Shown here: positions 17,512-25,559 of the stretch, piece after piece
How positions within the stretch are numbered: the stretch's first letter is position 1
Layout of the letters: the number at the start of each line of letters is the position of its first letter
NCBI RefSeq assembly: GCF_000423825.1
Contig: NZ_AUIS01000023.1
Location: forward strand, 1-43,599
DNA: 43,599 nt
Direction: 5' to 3'
Source: Thermithiobacillus tepidarius DSM 3134
GTDB taxonomy: Bacteria; Pseudomonadota; Gammaproteobacteria; Acidithiobacillales; Thermithiobacillaceae
Translations under genes and position numbers: made by a program
The notes under the pieces: model-generated
Told to the model about the DNA's origin: nothing
The model's database searches: none
What the model saw: only the letters and a program-made list of their open reading frames with translations

Positions 17512-17859
17512 TTACCAGCGGCCATGACGGTGGCGGTTCTTGTACCAGCCCAGATGCCGGCCGTTGTCGGCCCGGTAGGCATAGGGATAGGCAGGATAAG
17601 CGGGATAAGCGGCCGGCACCACCACCGGCCGGGGCTCGTAGCGCCGGCGGTCGTAGCTGCTGCCCACCGCCGCGCCGGCGGCGCCCCCAATGGCGCCGCC
17701 GATGATGGCGCCCTGCTGGCCGCCCATGTTCGCTCCCACGGCGGCGCCGACCGCGCCGCCCAGCCCCCCACCCAAAATGCTGCCCATGTCGGCGGCCTGC
17801 GCCACGCCCGCCGAAGCCATCAAGCCCAGGATGCCCGCCAATTGCCAGATCTGTCTCAT
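17512..17859 (-). CDS. Glycine-zipper protein, paralogue of the neighbouring gene (115 aa)
   Basis: A 115-residue exported protein with signal peptide (MRQIWQLAGILGLMASAGVAQA) and a glycine zipper almost identical to that of the gene at 17050-17343. The tail differs: a Pro/Tyr/Ala repeat (VVPAAYPAYPAYPYAY) then DNGRHLGWYKNRHRHGRW. The start (17859) uses the same GGAGGAAAGC ribosome site as its neighbour, so the duplication included the leader. The 168-base gap between them holds a 20-bp perfect palindrome at 17400-17419 (CGGCGCCCGG and its complement) without a U-tract, perhaps a processing or partial termination point. Function unknown; a surface or periplasmic location is inferred. Confidence 0.75.
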   Translation of the reverse strand: MRQIWQLAGILGLMASAGVAQAADMGSILGGGLGGAVGAAVGANMGGQQGAIIGGAIGGAAGAAVGSSYDRRRYEPRPVVVPAAYPAYPAYPYAYRADNGRHLGWYKNRHRHGRW

Positions 17860-17952
17860 GCTTTCCTCCGTAGATGCTTTTGGACGAGAGATCTGTGCTT
17901 TACAACGGACGGAACATGGCTCGGTTGACAGCGGCATGACAGAGATCGGCGG

Positions 17953-18450
17953 CTACTTGCCGCCGCGCACCTTGGCCACCCCCGCATCGATCGCCTGATC
18001 CAGGTAGAAGCCATAATAGTCGGGGCTGTTGAAGCCGACAATGGGATCGCTCACCGGGCGGCCGTTGGGCGCGAAGACGATCACGGTCGGCGTCAGCTGG
18101 GCTCGGAAGCTGCGGGCGAAATCGGCCTGAGTGGTACTCTGACCATGGAAGTCCTTGAGGGCGGCCTTGCTGCCCACATCCACGCGCAGGAAACGGACCT
18201 TGTCCTGGTACTCCTTGCTCTTGGACATGGGGTTCAGGTACTCCTGCATCACACGCTTGCAGTAAGGGCAATCCTCCGCCTCGAAGAGCACGACCAGAGG
18301 CTTCTTCTCCTTGGCGGCCTGGGCGGCGAAGGCCTGCAGATCGGCGGGCGTCGGAATGACGGCCTGGGAGGCTGCGGCGAACTGCGGCGCACCGAGGACG
18401 AAGGCCACTGCGAACACGAACATCTTGAGCGAATGCCAGCTGCGGGACAT
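17953..18450 (-). CDS. Periplasmic thioredoxin-fold protein (SoxW/DsbE-like)
   Basis: A 165-residue exported thioredoxin-like protein. The signal peptide is residues 1-27, and the redox motif CPYC is at residues 61-64 in VVLFEAEDCPYCKRV. The cis-Pro is Pro121 (LTPTVIVF), followed by PNGRPVSDPIVGF. This arrangement fits the thioredoxin_2/SoxW group of periplasmic reductases that keep partner cysteines reduced, for instance in sulfur oxidation or cytochrome c maturation. No sox genes are in the window, so SoxW proper cannot be claimed. Start: ATG 18450 after GGAGGTG. It is divergent from hemC across 254 bases; 93 bases separate it from the glycine-zipper gene downstream. Confidence 0.78.
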   Translation of the reverse strand: MSRSWHSLKMFVFAVAFVLGAPQFAAASQAVIPTPADLQAFAAQAAKEKKPLVVLFEAEDCPYCKRVMQEYLNPMSKSKEYQDKVRFLRVDVGSKAALKDFHGQSTTQADFARSFRAQLTPTVIVFAPNGRPVSDPIVGFNSPDYYGFYLDQAIDAGVAKVRGGK

Positions 18451-18638
18451 GGTTGCACCTCCGTGATCGATTTGTTGCAGGCAATGAAGCAATTTCCATG
18501 CAAACCCGACCTCCTTTCCAAGGCATTGATAGAAAAACATAATTTTCGTTATGGCCGGACTCATCGGAAGGTACATTGCCCCCTTCCACCCAAGCGCTGT
18601 CCCAAACTGGCCCACATGGGCCAAGACCGGCCGACAAA

Positions 18639-18667
18639 TTGATTTCAGACGGCCAAGGGCCTAAATT
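18639..18667 (+). promoter_or_regulatory. Candidate sigma-70 promoter of hemCDB
   Basis: TTGATT (18639-18644), a 17-base spacer, then TAAATT (18662-18667). Each hexamer matches the consensus at four positions. It lies in the only AT-rich stretch of the 254-base divergent gap and would start transcription about 30 bases before the hemC GTG. Confidence 0.4.
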
Positions 18668-18704
18668 AGCTTTTTTGATACACCCGAGACCTCTAGGAAC
18701 CATC

Positions 18705-19637
18705 GTGGCTGAACCCCTTCTTCGCATCGGCACGCGCGCCAGCCAGCTGGCCCTGTGGCAGGCCGAGCACGTGCAAGCGCTGTTGCAGCAGTACAATCCC
18801 GGCCTGCGGGTGGAACTCGTGAAGATCACCACCTCCGGCGACAAGATCCTGGACGTGCCGCTGGCCAAGGTGGGCGGCAAGGGGCTCTTCGTCAAGGAGA
18901 TCGAGGAAGCCATGCTGCGGGGCGAGGTGGACATCGCCGTCCACTCCATGAAGGACGTGCCCGTGGTGCTGCCGGAACCGCTCTTCCTGCCGGTGATCCT
19001 GAAGCGCGAGGACCCGCGCGACGCCTTCGTGTCCAACACCTACGCCAGCCTGGACGCGCTGCCCGCCGGCGCGCGGGTGGGCACCTCCAGCCTGCGCCGC
19101 CAGGCGCAGCTCCGGCTGCACTATCCCGATCTGCAACTGCTGGACCTGCGCGGCAACGTCAACACCCGCCTGGCGCGCCTGGACCGCGGCGACTACGACG
19201 CCATCATCCTGGCCGCCGCCGGGCTCAAGCGCCTGGGCTTCGAGCAGCGCATCACCCAACTGCTGCCCATTGCCCGCAGCCTGCCGGCCATCGGCCAGGG
19301 CGCCATTGGCATCGAGCTGCGCCGGGACGACGCCGAGACCCTGGCACGCATCGAGCCGCTGATGGATCTCACCACGCACATCTGCGTCACCGCGGAACGC
19401 GCCATGAATGAGCGCCTGGAGGGCGGCTGCCAGGTACCCATCGGCGGACACGCGGTGCTGACCGAGAACGGCGCCGTCCACCTGCGCGGCCTGGTAGCCA
19501 GCACCGACGGCCAAACCGTGGTGCAGGCGGAGGATTTCGCCCCGGCCGGCGATGCCGAGGCGCTGGGCGTGCGGGTGGCGGAAGCGCTGCTCAGCCAGGG
19601 CGCCGACCGCATTCTGCGAGACTTGTATGGAAAGTAA
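18705..19637 (+). CDS. hemC: Porphobilinogen deaminase (hydroxymethylbilane synthase)
   Basis: A 310-residue cytosolic enzyme that joins four porphobilinogens into hydroxymethylbilane. N-terminal [16 protein letters not shown], the [18 protein letters not shown] substrate loop, HSMKDVP (catalytic Asp), [10 protein letters not shown] and LRGNVNTRL (phosphate/carboxylate-binding Arg residues) are all present. The dipyrromethane cofactor would be attached to the Cys of GGCQVPIGG. The start is taken as GTG 18705, eight bases or so after AGGAA; upstream ATGs give a non-homologous extension. First gene of a hemC-hemD-hemB unit with overlapping ends. Confidence 0.95.
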   Translation: MAEPLLRIGTRASQLALWQAEHVQALLQQYNPGLRVELVKITTSGDKILDVPLAKVGGKGLFVKEIEEAMLRGEVDIAVHSMKDVPVVLPEPLFLPVILKREDPRDAFVSNTYASLDALPAGARVGTSSLRRQAQLRLHYPDLQLLDLRGNVNTRLARLDRGDYDAIILAAAGLKRLGFEQRITQLLPIARSLPAIGQGAIGIELRRDDAETLARIEPLMDLTTHICVTAERAMNERLEGGCQVPIGGHAVLTENGAVHLRGLVASTDGQTVVQAEDFAPAGDAEALGVRVAEALLSQGADRILRDLYGK

Positions 19638-20427
19638 GATCTCCTCTCCCCTGCAGGGCAAGGGCATCGTGGTCACCCGGCCCAAGGAGCAGGCCGGCGA
19701 GCTGATCGCTGCGCTGGAGGCGCGCGGCGCCAGGCCCATCGTTTTTCCCGCCGTGCGCATCGAACGGCCCGCCAGTTGGGATGCCTTCGACGCGGCGGTC
19801 AAGCAGGTGCCCACCGCCCAGTGGGCCATCTTCGTCAGCCGCAATGCCGTCACCGAGGGTATCGCCCGCCTGAAGACCCTGGGTATGGAGTGGCCGGCCG
19901 CCATCCGGGTCGCCGCCACCGGCCGCGAAACAGCCAAGGAATTGGAGGGCATGGGCATCCGCGTCGACCTGGTGCCGCAGACCTTCAACGCCGAATCCCT
20001 GCTGGCGGAGGCGGCCCTGCAGGACGTGGCCGGCCAGGACATCGTGCTCTTCGCCGGCGATGCCGGCCGCGACCTGCTGCCCACGGAGCTGACGGCGCGC
20101 GGCGCCCGGGTGCACGCGGCCTTGTGCTACAAGCGCGTGCGGCCGAGCCTGAACCCCACGCCTTTGCTGCACAAGTGGGCGCGGGCGGAGCTGCACGCCG
20201 TGACCGTCACCAGCCCCGAGATCTTCAACAACTTTTACGAGATGGTCGGCGGCCTCGGCCAGCGCTGGCTGAAGAAGACCCCCATCGTCGCCATCAGCCC
20301 GCTGACCGCCGCCGCCGTGGAGGCCGCCGGCCTGCCCGCGCCCATCATCGCCCCCGAGGCCAGCGGCGCCGGCCTGATCGCCGCCCTGGAAGCCTGGGCC
20401 GCCGCATCCGGAGAGGAAAAGCCATGA
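19627..20427 (+). CDS. hemD: Uroporphyrinogen-III synthase
   Basis: A 266-residue enzyme that closes and inverts ring D of hydroxymethylbilane to give uroporphyrinogen III. The family is weakly conserved. Landmarks are [13 protein letters not shown] at the N terminus, [10 protein letters not shown] (about residue 65), [12 protein letters not shown], and [15 protein letters not shown] with [16 protein letters not shown] near the end, consistent with the two-lobed HemD fold. The ATG at 19627 lies inside hemC (11-base overlap), and its end overlaps hemB in an ATGA, so the three products are translationally coupled. Position between hemC and hemB strengthens the call. Confidence 0.92.
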   Translation: MESKISSPLQGKGIVVTRPKEQAGELIAALEARGARPIVFPAVRIERPASWDAFDAAVKQVPTAQWAIFVSRNAVTEGIARLKTLGMEWPAAIRVAATGRETAKELEGMGIRVDLVPQTFNAESLLAEAALQDVAGQDIVLFAGDAGRDLLPTELTARGARVHAALCYKRVRPSLNPTPLLHKWARAELHAVTVTSPEIFNNFYEMVGGLGQRWLKKTPIVAISPLTAAAVEAAGLPAPIIAPEASGAGLIAALEAWAAASGEEKP

Positions 20428-21416
20428 ACCCGATCGTCAACCCCGCCCTGCACAGCCCCCGCCGCCTGCGCCGCCAGGCCGCCATGCGCGCCCTGGTGCG
20501 CGAGCATCAGCTGAGCCCCAGCGACTTCATCCTGCCGCTTTTCGTGGTGGCCGGCGAGAGCGTGCGCAACGAGGTGCCGTCCATGCCCGGCGTCTATCAG
20601 ACCTCAGTGGACCAGACCGTGGCCACCGCCCGCGAGGCCGCCGGCCTGGGCATCCCCGCCGTCATTCTCTTCGGCGTGCCGGAAAGCTGCGAAAAGGACG
20701 TCATCGGCAGCGAGGCCTGGAACCCCGAGGGCCTGGTGCAGCAAGTCATCCGCGCCATCAAGGCCGAGCTGCCCCAGATGCTGGTCATGACCGATGCCTG
20801 CTTCTGCGAGTACACCGAGCACGGCCACTGCGGCGTGCTGGACCACCGGCACGACCGCGACGAGGCCGCCACCCTCGGCAATCTGCAGCGCCTGGCCATC
20901 TCCTACGCCGAGGCCGGCGCCGACGTGGTGGCGCCGTCGGGCATGGTGGACGGCATGGTGGCCGCCATGCGCGAGGCCCTGGACGCCAGCGCCCATCCCG
21001 GCGTGGCGGTGATGTCCTACGCCATCAAGTACGCCAGCGCCTACTACGGCCCCTTCCGCGACGCCGCCGACAGCGCGCCGCAGTTCGGCGACCGCAAGGC
21101 CTACCAGATGGACCCCGCCAACCGCCGCGAAGCCCTGCGCGAGCTGGCCCTGGACCTGGCCGAGGGCGCCGACATCGTCATGGTCAAGCCGGCCCTGGCC
21201 TACATGGATCTCATCCGCGACGTGCGCAACAGCTGCGACACGCCGGTGGCGGCCTACAACGTCTCCGGCGAGTACAGCATGGTCAAGGCCGCCGCGATGA
21301 ACGGCTGGATCGACGAGCGCGCGGTGGTGCTGGAGACCCTGCTCGGCTTCAAGCGCGCCGGGGCGGACATGATCCTCACCTATCACGCGCTGGACGCGGC
21401 GCGCTGGCTGGGCTGA
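20424..21416 (+). CDS. hemB: Delta-aminolevulinic acid dehydratase (porphobilinogen synthase)
   Basis: A 330-residue TIM-barrel enzyme condensing two 5-aminolevulinates to porphobilinogen. The catalytic Schiff-base Lys residues are in SYAIKYAS and MVKPALAY. The segment [15 protein letters not shown] supplies three Cys that bind catalytic zinc, so this is a zinc-type rather than Asp-rich magnesium-type enzyme; an allosteric magnesium site may also exist. It starts at ATG 20424 within the hemD stop (ATGA) with GGAGAGG upstream. Gene order hemC-hemD-hemB puts the later steps first. The pathway supplies haem, including for SorB. Confidence 0.96.
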   Translation: MNPIVNPALHSPRRLRRQAAMRALVREHQLSPSDFILPLFVVAGESVRNEVPSMPGVYQTSVDQTVATAREAAGLGIPAVILFGVPESCEKDVIGSEAWNPEGLVQQVIRAIKAELPQMLVMTDACFCEYTEHGHCGVLDHRHDRDEAATLGNLQRLAISYAEAGADVVAPSGMVDGMVAAMREALDASAHPGVAVMSYAIKYASAYYGPFRDAADSAPQFGDRKAYQMDPANRREALRELALDLAEGADIVMVKPALAYMDLIRDVRNSCDTPVAAYNVSGEYSMVKAAAMNGWIDERAVVLETLLGFKRAGADMILTYHALDAARWLG

Positions 21417-21429
21417 GGCTGCAAAGAAA

Positions 21430-21457
21430 AGCCCGTGGCCGGCTGCGGCCACGGGCT
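21430..21457 (-). terminator. Bidirectional hairpin between hemB and the frameshifted lipoprotein gene
   Basis: A perfect 12-bp stem AGCCCGTGGCCG/CGGCCACGGGCT (21430-21441 with 21446-21457) and 4-base loop. On the minus strand it is followed by TTTTCTTT, making it an intrinsic terminator for the gene ending at 21500. It starts 13 bases after the hemB stop and may stabilise or end that message too. Confidence 0.75.
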
Positions 21458-21499
21458 GTCTGGGTGGACCGCAACGGCGCGGTCCGGTACTGATGCGCC

Positions 21500-23233
21500 T
21501 TAGCTGTTGGTCCAGATGCTGGACACGAACTCCCGACCGTAGCGGTCCTCGGCCTCCAGGAAGATGATGGCGCCTGCGGGGGTGAAGGCGAAGGTACCCA
21601 GCTCGATGGTCGCGCCGGTCGCCGCGGGATCCAGATCCTTGTCCACCTCGATATGCGTGGGGGACGTGCCGGCGGACCACCACTGCACGCTGGCGCCGTC
21701 GACCCGCATTCCCGCGGGCAGCGTCCAGGCAATGGGCAGACGACCGCCCGAAATGAGCGTGCTCAGCAGGAAGGACGAAGGCGCGGTGAAGGTCGCGAAC
21801 ACGGCCGCGGGGTTGACCTGTAGATAGTTTGGGCTGTAGGGCGCTGCCGTCAGCACGTCGTCGTAGCTGCCCATTGCTCGATCATCGCTCGGATCACTGG
21901 GCGTGTTGTTGTCGTCATACAAGGTGAAGGCGTAGGTCAGCTTACCGTCCCTCGCCAGAGCGCTATCCATGGCGGCGTAGTCCAAGGTCGTACCCATCAG
22001 GCCGTCATAGAACAGGGTCCCCCGGTTGAAGCCCTGCGCATCGGCGATGACGAACTCGGGATCGTTGGACAGCTTGGCCAAACGAATGCCGCCGGCGGGC
22101 AGCCCCGGGCCGCTAGCGATGGCGTAGTCGATGCCCTGCCCTGCCCCGCCACGTCGGCCAAGTGGAAGCGCAAGCCGGTTTCAATGCCGTTATCCTGCGT
22201 CTGCTCGGCGCGCGCGAATACGCCCAACTCGGCGATCTCCTGGTTACCGGCAAAGCGCCAGACGCCATTGACCTTACTCATCAACCACTCGTCGCTTTCC
22301 TTCTCGCCGTTGCCCAGCGTGATCACGAAGCGCACCTTCACGGTGCCGGCGTCGATGTAGTCCTCGATGGCGATCTCACTGAACTGCATGCCCCGCAGGT
22401 TCGGGGCGTTCGAGGCGAGCGCCTGCAACAGCGAGGCTTTGTTCAGGCCCCAGAACATGAAATCGTCGGCCAAGCCATCCAGCAGGGTGGGATCATTGGG
22501 CGCCGGGGTGCCGTTCTTGAAGAGTGCGGCGATGGCGTCGAAGCGCGCCTGAATCGCCTGCAGGTCCGCCGTCACCTGTGCCAAGCTCGTGCCCGTGCTG
22601 GGCATCTCATCGGTTTCCTGCTGGTTCGGATCATCCTTGATCGTGCTGTCATCCACGATGTTCCTGATCACCCGCCCGTTCACGTTCGCCGGATCCCGCT
22701 CCACGCGCAGGAGGTCGAGCGCCGCATCCATGCCGGTGTGGTCGGCCTTGAAAGCATCGCGCAAGAGGTCGACGTTCGTGCCGATCCCCAGGGCGCTCAG
22801 CACCGGCTGCAGGCGGCGCTGGTGGCGTCGAAACGGTTGTAGAAATTTTCCGCCAGCTCGCCGGCCAGATTGGCCAGAATCAGGTCGGTGAAAGGCGTGA
22901 TGTTGATGGTGCCGCCGACATCGGCCTGAATGGCGGAGGAGTACAGGTCGACGGTGCGGCCGCCGATGGTGCCGCTGGCCCGCAGCGCGAAAGAGCGGTC
23001 ATGCCGCTGACGTCGATGCGGTAGCTGCCGTCCGCCTGGATCTGGGCGCTTCTTTGGCTGCCAAGGCTGTCTTTGATGGTCACCGTGCCCACGATGGGGG
23101 CGCCGCCGGCGGCGGTGCCGGCGATGACAGTGGACGTGGTGGCCGTGGTGGTGGACGAGTCCCCGCCGCAACCGGCCACGGCGAGCGAGGTCAGCAAGGG
23201 CAGGAGCCTCAAGCCCAGCTTGCTTTTTTGCAT
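21500..23233 (-). pseudogene. Frameshifted lipoprotein gene (three apparent single-base losses)
   Basis: One gene of about 578 codons split over three reading frames. It begins at 23233 with a lipoprotein signal (MQKSKLGLRLLPLLTSLAVAGC) and an Ig-like/carboxypeptidase-regulatory-type strand region (GTAAGGAPIVGTVTIKDSLG). A frameshift near 23000 leads to ASGTIGGRTVDLYSS and ITPFTDLILANLAGELAENF. A second shift at 22812-22813 leads to LSALGIGTNVDLL and a long helical part. A third near 22133-22145 leads to the final beta-rich domain ending SSIWTNS. Each step equals one missing base, and all three joins restore sensible protein. Either the gene is decaying or the assembly carries indel errors. 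The intact family is an uncharacterised surface lipoprotein. Confidence 0.75.
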
Positions 23234-23365
23234 GTTTCCTCCCTATCTGCGCGTTTAATTATGGAGTTTGCCGCACACCAAGACTGCAGTGAGCAGTTAG
23301 CAGCACCTGGCCGTCTTGTAAATGTGGGGGCAGCGCGGATTTCAGGCGGGAAACAGCGAAAACGG

Positions 23366-23404
23366 AAAAAGCGCGGGGGGGCGGGCGGCGCGTTGCCGCC
23401 CGCC
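23366..23404 (-). terminator. Rho-independent terminator of the 2Fe-2S flavin reductase gene
   Basis: A 10-bp GC stem (23380-23389 with 23395-23404, loop GCGTT). On the minus strand it is followed, after a C run, by TTTTTCCGTTTT (to about 23360). It lies 16 bases after the stop of the gene at 23420-24451. The rest of the 186-base gap shows only the ribosome site of the lipoprotein gene. Confidence 0.65.
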
Positions 23405-23419
23405 GCGTGGAAGCGGGGC

Positions 23420-24451
23420 TTACTCCGCCCCGCCCACCATCTTGGGCTGGCTGGCGAAGGTGAAGGCGTCGGAAAAGATGCGCTCGCCGGGCAGGCCCTT
23501 CTCCTGCAGGCGGCGGGCGCCTTCGGCCACCATTTCGGGATGGCCGCAGAGATAGGCATCGAAGCCGCTGAGGTCGGCGAAGTCCTGCATGGCCGCCTCG
23601 GTGACGTAGCCGGTGCGGCCGGTCCAGGTTTCGGACGGGCGCGACACGACCGGCACGAAGGTGAACTGGGGATGGGCGGCCTGCCATTCCTTGATGAGCT
23701 CCAAGCGGTAGAAGTCGTGCTCGTAGCGCACGCCCCAGTAGAGGTGGACGGGCCGGTTCAGGCCCTCGGCGAAGCCGTATTCGAGCATGCCCTTGATGGG
23801 GGCGAAGCCGGTGCCGGTGGCCATCATGACGATGGGGCGATCCGTGTCCAGGCGCAGGTAGAAGCTGCCGAGCGGCCCCTCGAAGCGCCAGATGTCCTTT
23901 TCCTTGAGCGTGGTGAAGACGTGCTCGGTGAACTCGCCGCCCTTGACGCGCTTGATGTGCAGCTCCAGGAACTCGTCGTTCAGCGGCGAGCCCGCCAGGG
24001 AAAAGCCGCGGCGCTTGCCGTTCTTGAGCAGGATATCGATGTACTGGCCGGCGAGGAACTGCAGGCGCTCGGTGGCGGGCGGCTTGAGGTAGACGGCGCG
24101 CACGTCGGGCGCCAGGTCCTCGATCCTGGCCACGCGCGCGGGCAGGGTCTTGACCTGGATATCCTTGGCCGCGCCGATCTCGCGCACCTCGACGACAAGG
24201 TCCGAGCACGGGGTGGCGGCGCAGAAGAGCGCCATGCCCAGGGCCTTCTCCTCCTCGGTCAGGGTGTAGGCCTGATACTGGCCGTAGTCCACCTCGCCGC
24301 TGACGATCTTGCCCTTGCACGAACCGCAGGCGCCGTTGCGGCAGCCGTAGGGAAAGTTGAAGCCCTGGCGCAGCGCCGCTTCGAGCAGGGTCTCGCCCGG
24401 CTCGACATGCATTTCGTGGCCACTGGGTTCGATGCGCACCTTGTAGGTCAT
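23420..24451 (-). CDS. 2Fe-2S ferredoxin-fused NAD(P)H:flavin reductase (AscD-like)
   Basis: A 343-residue electron-transfer protein. An N-terminal plant-type 2Fe-2S domain (ligands Cys37, Cys42, Cys45 and Cys77; YGCRNGACGSC) is followed by an FAD-binding barrel with RGFSLAGSP and an NAD(P)-binding lobe with ATGTGFAPIKGM and YLCGHPEM. Databases often call this architecture CDP-6-deoxy-delta-3,4-glucoseen reductase, but no deoxysugar genes are nearby; it also matches phenol hydroxylase and methane monooxygenase reductase components. No partner oxygenase is present. A strong Fur-box match sits 47-65 bases before its start, so iron control, perhaps as a ferric/flavin reductase, is the better inference. 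Has its own terminator. Confidence 0.85.
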   Translation of the reverse strand: MTYKVRIEPSGHEMHVEPGETLLEAALRQGFNFPYGCRNGACGSCKGKIVSGEVDYGQYQAYTLTEEEKALGMALFCAATPCSDLVVEVREIGAAKDIQVKTLPARVARIEDLAPDVRAVYLKPPATERLQFLAGQYIDILLKNGKRRGFSLAGSPLNDEFLELHIKRVKGGEFTEHVFTTLKEKDIWRFEGPLGSFYLRLDTDRPIVMMATGTGFAPIKGMLEYGFAEGLNRPVHLYWGVRYEHDFYRLELIKEWQAAHPQFTFVPVVSRPSETWTGRTGYVTEAAMQDFADLSGFDAYLCGHPEMVAEGARRLQEKGLPGERIFSDAFTFASQPKMVGGAE

Positions 24452-24480
24452 ACCCGATCCTTCCGCAATCTCAACGCGGC

Positions 24481-24509
24481 TTAAAAAAACCGCAACCGAC
24501 AGTTATTAT
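24481..24509 (+). promoter_or_regulatory. Candidate promoter of the 24559-25437 gene
   Basis: TTAAAA (24481-24486), a 17-base spacer and TATTAT (24504-24509, five of six consensus positions). The -10 element lies inside the Fur-box match, so bound Fur would block it. Confidence 0.4.
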
Positions 24510-24516
24510 CATTATC
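24498..24516 (-). promoter_or_regulatory. Fur box in a divergent promoter region
   Basis: Read on the minus strand the 19 bases are GATAATGATAATAACTGTC, matching the classical Fur consensus at 16 of 19 positions, including two perfect GATAAT units. It lies 47 bases from the flavin-reductase start (24451) and 43 from the epimerase-like start (24559), and overlaps -10-like hexamers on both strands, as expected for an iron-responsive repressor site. Confidence 0.75.
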
Positions 24517-24558
24517 ATACAGGGATTGGCCCGGGAGAGGAACCAAGGAGGGAGTGCG

Positions 24559-25437
24559 ATGCGGCACCGCTACCTGATCGTCGGCTGCGGCTACGTGGGC
24601 ACGCGCCTGGCCCGGCACCTGCCGGCCGGCACGGTGCTGGCCTTGGCGCGCGACGCGGCGCGGGCCCGGCAACTGGCCGCCCTTGGCCTCGTGCCGGTGC
24701 GGGGGGATCTGGACGCGCCGGCCAGCCTGCGCCGACTGCCGCCGGTGGAGACGGTCTTCCATCTCGCGCCGCCGCCGGACGGCGGCGACAGCGACCCGCG
24801 CACCCGCCATCTGCTGGCCGGCCTGGCCCGGCCCGGCCGGCGGCCGCGGCGCCTCGTCTATGTCAGCACCACGGGCGTCTACGGCAACCGCGCCGGCGAC
24901 TGGCTGGACGAGCACACGCCGATCCAGCCGCAAACGCCCCGCGCCCGCCGCCGCGTCGACGCCGAGGCCCAACTGCGCGCCTTCGGCCGGGCCTACGATG
25001 TGGCCGTGGTCATCCTGCGGGTGCCGGGCATCTACGGCCCCGGGCGCCTGCCCCTGGAGAAACTGCGCCAGGGCCAGCCGGTGGTGGACTACGACCCGCC
25101 CCACTACGGCAACCGCATCCAGGTGGACGACCTGGTGCGCGCCCTGCTGGCCGCCGCCCGGCGCGGCCGCCCGAACCGGCTCTACATCGCCAGCGACGGC
25201 CGGCCCGCCACCCAGGCCGAGTTCCTGGACGCCCTGGCCGCCGCCGCGGGCCTGCCCCCGCCGCCGCACATCACTCCCGCCGAAGCGGCGGCCCGGCTCT
25301 CCCCGCTCACCCTGTCCTTTCTGGCGGAGTCGCGACGCCTGCAGAACCGCCGCTTGCGGGAGGAGTTGGGGGTGCAACTGCGCTATGGGGATTTCCGGCG
25401 AGGGATCGAGGCAAGCCTATCGGGCGAGATGCGTTGA
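24559..25437 (+). CDS. NAD(P)-dependent epimerase/reductase (YeeZ-like extended SDR)
   Basis: A 292-residue Rossmann-fold protein. The N-terminal nucleotide loop is IVGCGYVGTRLA; VFHLAPP follows at about residue 75, then VYVSTTGVYGN with DEHTPIQPQTPRARRR (active-site region) and ILRVPGIYGPGR. This pattern is that of YeeZ-like NAD-dependent epimerase/dehydratases of proteobacteria, whose substrate is unknown. The typical SDR Tyr-x3-Lys is not evident after VYG, so catalytic ability is uncertain. The ATG at 24559 is chosen for AAGGAGGG just upstream. It is divergent from the flavin reductase and shares the Fur-box region, which suggests co-regulation by iron. Confidence 0.8.
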   Translation: MRHRYLIVGCGYVGTRLARHLPAGTVLALARDAARARQLAALGLVPVRGDLDAPASLRRLPPVETVFHLAPPPDGGDSDPRTRHLLAGLARPGRRPRRLVYVSTTGVYGNRAGDWLDEHTPIQPQTPRARRRVDAEAQLRAFGRAYDVAVVILRVPGIYGPGRLPLEKLRQGQPVVDYDPPHYGNRIQVDDLVRALLAAARRGRPNRLYIASDGRPATQAEFLDALAAAAGLPPPPHITPAEAAARLSPLTLSFLAESRRLQNRRLREELGVQLRYGDFRRGIEASLSGEMR

Positions 25438-25559
25438 AACCCCGCCGAAGGGTCATAGCTTACCGCTGACACGTTCCCTGCAATAACGCATATCGCCAGA
25501 ATCAATCGCGTCCTCGCCAGAGCACCAGCGCAGATGGGGACGTCGGCTGGAACCTATAG

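Noticed and set aside
15406-17928. An 840-codon plus-strand open frame
   Set aside because: Antisense to lptM, argH and both glycine-zipper genes, all of which have clear motifs. The translation is Gln/His/Gly-rich as expected from a GC-rich complement.
23420-24451. Deoxysugar biosynthesis role for the 2Fe-2S reductase
   Set aside because: The name arises from domain similarity only; no sugar-nucleotide genes are nearby and the promoter carries a Fur box.
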